From Ursus arctos (Eukaryota > Chordata > Mammalia > Carnivora > Ursidae): 64,000 bases of DNA. The stretch lies in NCBI RefSeq assembly GCF_023065955.2, contig NW_026622897.1, positions 4,097,001 through 4,161,000 of the forward strand, in the 5' to 3' direction. Made by a program: the position numbers and the translations under genes. How positions within the stretch are numbered: the stretch's first letter is position 1; each line of letters opens with the position of its first letter. Shown here in pieces: positions 60,395 to 64,000 of the stretch. The notes beneath the pieces are model-generated. The model made no database searches. It was given only the letters and a program-made list of their open reading frames with translations, and had not been told where the DNA came from.

Positions 60395-60830
60395 TACTCC
60401 CCTGGGCCTTTACTGCTGGGTCTTACCTGATTGGACTCCCTTCCCCCACTCCTCTGGGGTAACTCCCACCATCTTTATACACCCCTTATCACCTGTGCCC
60501 CATGCCTGTGCATAAGCTGCTCCCTCTGCTTTCCGGAATTCTTGCCCTATCTGGATGGCTTCTCATCTTTCGGCCCATAGCTTGTACATCACTTCTCCCA
60601 GGTAGCCTTTCCTCAGGAAGACATGTATCCCCAGCATGAACTGTAGTCACTGTATTTCCCCTAACAGTTATTACTTTTTATTAATTTTTTTCATTATCTA
60701 TCTCCTCTGCTTGGTGGTAAATCGGGGAAGGCAAGGATAGCATCTGTCTAGCTCATCTGTATAGCCCAGCAACTAACAGAACGTTCCTGCACATAGTAGT
60801 GGCTCAATAAATATTGAAGTGAAATATGAA
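60395..60830 (+). mobile_element. L2 LINE 3' fragment, plus strand
   Basis: 'GCCCCATGCCTGTGCATAAGC', 'CCCAGGTAGCCTTTCCTCAGG', 'CAGCAACTAACAGAACG' and 'GTGGCTCAATAAATATTGAAG' give a long, well-ordered L2 3' end. Confidence 0.75.
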
Positions 60831-63259
60831 TAAATCTTTTCTTTAAACACCTCAGAATCTTACTACGCCTTCTGAATTAGATATTTGAAATATATTTTGT
60901 TTTCTTCAACTGTTCCTCTTCATAAAAGAAATACCCTAAAAAATGGATTTAAGTAAAGAATAATTTGCCAGAAACTTGCCTAAGGTAGTCTTCCGTTCCT
61001 TTTCACTTTACTTCTTCTACCAAGTTAAAAACAATCACGTGAGCAAACAGAAGTAACTAAGTCAGGTTAAGTGAGCATATCTGAGCAAAGACACTTGCTC
61101 TGTGGAATAATCTAAGGGTTGCCTGTGAGAGTTGTAACCAGGAGCCAAGAACACAGCCAAATGCAGCCAACACCTACCTTCTTATTGACACTAGCCACTA
61201 AAATACGGGGCTGTGATATCTATTTGATGTATGCCAGAGGACACAGATATCCTACAATTACCAAAATTATACCAAATACTGCAATTTTAAACATATATGT
61301 ATTTTAAAGTTATTTCAATCAGAGAAGGGTATTAGCAAAACAAAAAAATCAAGCCATGGTAGAATACCATTTTTTAGTATAAAATAACACATTTCAATAG
61401 GTAATAACTTTCCGTCACAATAAGAATGAAGAGTATATTCTCGCTGAAAGGAGTTAGAAATGTTTCAGAGTACTCGGAACCAAATATCAGAAATGTTAAG
61501 ATACCAATTTATATTATGAACTTAAGAGGTAGTTGGTAACAGACATTTGCATGTTTAATTAAGTGCCCAAATCTCCAGTGACTATCACAGTGACAGCAGT
61601 GGGCCCTAGCTTCTTACATCGGATTGTTTCTGTCCCTTCTATATAGCCATGCATGGACGATGCTGCAATTTTAGCAGGGGAAGCCAAATAAAAGCATATC
61701 TTATTCAGTATGATTCCCATTTTTTCAATAGGTAGGCAAGAACAGACTGGATTTTAAGCATTTTAAGGACCTTTGATGTGATTCAGAAAGCCATCAAGAG
61801 ACTGAGACTCAATCATGTCTGTCTTATAAATAGGTGACTGATAAATATGTATTAGGTAAACAAGCAAAACTGAAGTTGTACATTAGCAGATATATTCCTG
61901 ATTTCAAGTATTAATATGGGCTACAGGATGGAAAATGATTTCAGGCTTTTGGCTAAGCAACACAGGCTAGAGGAGTTCTTAGTGAAATGTGAGAGTGATG
62001 ATGCTGATGGAAAGAAGAAGCCTCTTAGAGAGACATGTAGGTGGCCAATTCACAGGACTTGGTGAATGAATGCAGGTAAGGATAAAAGGAGAATTATAGG
62101 GAAGGATGCCCCCAAACTCTAGATTAGTGTGCTGAGTGTAATGGATTGAAATAAGGGCTAAAGAAGAAAGAAGACTTTCCTTTGGGTGGGATGAAGGTTT
62201 GAATGGGAGCATTAAGGGTGAGTTAGATTTGAATGGGATATATCAGCTCTGAAGCAGTTCTAGAAGGCTTGGCTTTGGTAGATTGACCAGTGAAGCATGG
62301 GGGAAGAAAAAAAAAAGAGCTGGTTAAATAATTTTGAAGAACAAAAATATTTAAAAGATTCGTAATCAAAGTAAAATCAAGGATCTGAATCCAAGTCAAG
62401 ACTCTGAAATAGTAGAGCAGACATACGTAGGAGTCGCAGATCAGAGCAAAATGGCAGGACAAAACCAAGAGCTGGTGACACATGAGGAGTCAAGTAATGA
62501 AGTTTGAAGCAATGAAAGAAAGGGGACTTTGATAATAAAGAAAACCTGTCAAAACAAGAGTCAGTCCCTTAGCTCAGCCTGCCTAAGTTCTGGAGAAAGA
62601 AGAAGGCAGGTAGGAAAGAAATCCATGTTGTGGTGAGCAAAGACTCAGGGACCCACTCTGACAACGGAAGATCAAATTCAAGAGATGTCCTGAGAAAGCC
62701 CATCTGGAGAATTCCCCTGCTCAGAGTCCCCTGAACCAGACTCACTGAATCTGGCGAACAAAACCCAGCCACTGGCATTTTCCCACATCTGCAAGATGAG
62801 AACATGCAATGGAAGACATGAGCTTCTCAATTAGATGACCTTCATCTCTTGATCTTGGAAGGAAACCACAGACATTCTTAATTTCTTAAGCCTCAGAAGA
62901 ATTTTCAATCTACTAAACACAGCACTAAGGTCACATTTTTGAATTGTTCCTTTGCCCCAGTCATTTTAAAAGAATTCAACAAGAAGAAAAAAAATACTGT
63001 AACACTTACGGAAAAAAATATCACAGACCTCTTAAAAAGAAAAACAACTCCTATTCAGAAACTAGACGTGGTACACTGAAATTATGTAGAAATCTATCTC
63101 TTTGTGGCTTCTCTTCTCCATTCCTGCTGTTCCTACCTTAGCTGGGGCTGTCGTTCTCTTACCTGGACTGTCACGTGTTGATTGCCTAGCTTGTCTACCT
63201 GTGTGTAGCCTGGTTCCTCTTCAATCTTCCAATACATAGCTGTCAATGGTACTTTCTAA
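60831..63259. other. Intron stretch, nothing recognised
   Basis: Mostly AT-rich. A purine-rich, moderately ordered part at 61980-62480 may be an old repeat I cannot name. No coding signal. Confidence 0.4.
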
Positions 63260-63720
63260 AACATTCTAAGACATTCATCTGAAAATGTTTCTCCCCAATT
63301 AAAATCTCTTCATGGCTCCTAACTTCCCCCTGAGTAATATCCAAACTCCTCTGCAAAGAATTTGTATTTTTTAATGGCCTGGCTCCTCAACTATGGTCCC
63401 ATTTCATCTGATACTAATAATTTTTGCTCTTAAAACACTCTGTGCTTTGTTGTTTTCTAAATTCACTGAATAATTTCGCTTTTCTGGGATTTTGTATACG
63501 CTATTTCTTCTACGTGTACTGTCCTTCTTACCTCAATTACCTGAGAAATTCCTATTCATTCTATTTAATCCTCAATACTCATTTCAAATTCCCTCTTAAT
63601 GATGATTTCCCTGCTCTCTTGACTTCCCTTCTTCCCACCCTTCACTAGCCATGGTTTATCATCCCATCCTCTCTGCTATCTTGGTTTCTGGTACACTCCT
63701 CTACTTCACCCATATATAAA
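63260..63720 (+). mobile_element. L2 LINE 3' fragment, plus strand
   Basis: 'AATCTCTTCATGGCTCCTAAC', 'CCAAACTCCTCTGCAAAG', 'GGCCTGGCTCCTCAACTATGG' and 'TTCCCTGCTCTCTTGACTTCC' follow L2 order. Confidence 0.7.
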
Positions 63721-63903
63721 TAATAGTAGACTCTTAAAATTTTACTGAAGAGATAAAGAGGGCATTTCTTTGAAAATCCAAACAAATCTTTGGAAATCCC
63801 TAAATTCACAGTATTAGAGCATCAGATAATTTCTCCTGAAAATGTTTATTTAAGGAGAAACTCTCTCTCCCTCTCCCTCTGCCCCCCACCCCCAAAAAAG
63901 AGG

Positions 63904-64000
63904 GGGGTAGCACCTGTGTGGCTCAGTCAGTTGAGCATCTGACTCTTGATTTTGGCTCATGATCTCAGGGTTGTGAGACTGAGCCCTGTGTCAGGCTCTA
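63904..64000 (+). mobile_element. SINEC (Can-SINE), cut by the window edge
   Basis: It begins 'GTAGCACCTGTGTGGCTCAG', the tRNA-derived SINEC head, and continues to 'GAGCCCTGTGTCAGGCTC', where the window ends. It is preceded by a CT-rich then CCCC/GGGGGG stretch (63862-63908). Confidence 0.9.

Larger units (their letters stand above)
47964..64000 (-). other. GUCY1A2: GUCY1A2 upstream intron, partial (runs off the right edge)
   Basis: This stretch lies upstream of the penultimate exon on the minus strand. None of its frames shows the cyclase residues expected just before MRIGIHSG, so the previous exon must lie beyond 64000. It contains old L1, L2, MIR and hAT elements and several SINEs, listed separately. 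Confidence 0.85.

Noticed and set aside
1..64000. Operons, CRISPR arrays, phage or plasmid systems
   Set aside because: Intron-exon structure, SINEC and L1 content show mammalian nuclear DNA; no regularly spaced repeats of CRISPR type exist.

Overview
This window is nuclear DNA from a carnivoran mammal. At least ten SINEC/Can-SINE copies (tRNA-derived head, pyrimidine-rich middle, AATAAA-type A tail) are found only in Carnivora. Their 'GACAGCCAGCGAGAGAGG' body type suggests a caniform, perhaps bear-like, but that refinement is inference. No prokaryotic gene, operon or CRISPR array is present.

The only host gene I can support is GUCY1A2, the alpha-2 subunit of NO-sensitive soluble guanylate cyclase, on the minus strand (transcribed right to left). 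Two exons are visible: a penultimate coding exon of 155 bp (47809-47963) and the last coding exon with the stop (12598-12805). They join in frame (codon CA|A) and give the last 120 residues of the protein: the end of the class III cyclase domain and the alpha-2 tail ending in the PDZ-binding motif -ETSL. Between them lies a 35.0 kb intron. The next intron runs off the right edge. Earlier exons, the promoter and the first half of the catalytic domain lie beyond 64000.

Layout. 1-12597: 3' UTR and/or downstream flank, with almost no recent transposons but with a purine tract, a CpG-dense patch and three poly-C runs (poly-G in the transcript). 12806-17272: intron, largely unique. 17273-23945: near-full-length L1 on the minus strand (gene sense) with a GC-rich, internally repeated 5' UTR. 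23946-29261: older intron sequence with MIR and MLT1-like LTRs. 29262-34668: L1 on the plus strand. 34669-37904: old L1, L2, MIR and a GC-rich patch. 37905-46970: a second plus-strand L1, interrupted by two SINEs, a younger 5'-truncated L1 (40038-41420), an LTR-like insert (46144-46575) and a patchwork insert (45821-46000). 47964-64000: intron with old L1, L2, MIR and MER5A elements and several SINEs, including a three-layer SINE nest at 57152-57643.

I see no new gene system. The most unusual structures are the insert at 45821-46000, which looks copied from two sites 0.8-1.4 kb away, the nested SINEs at 57152-57643, and the poly-G/CpG features downstream of the GUCY1A2 stop codon. All L1 reading frames here are broken.
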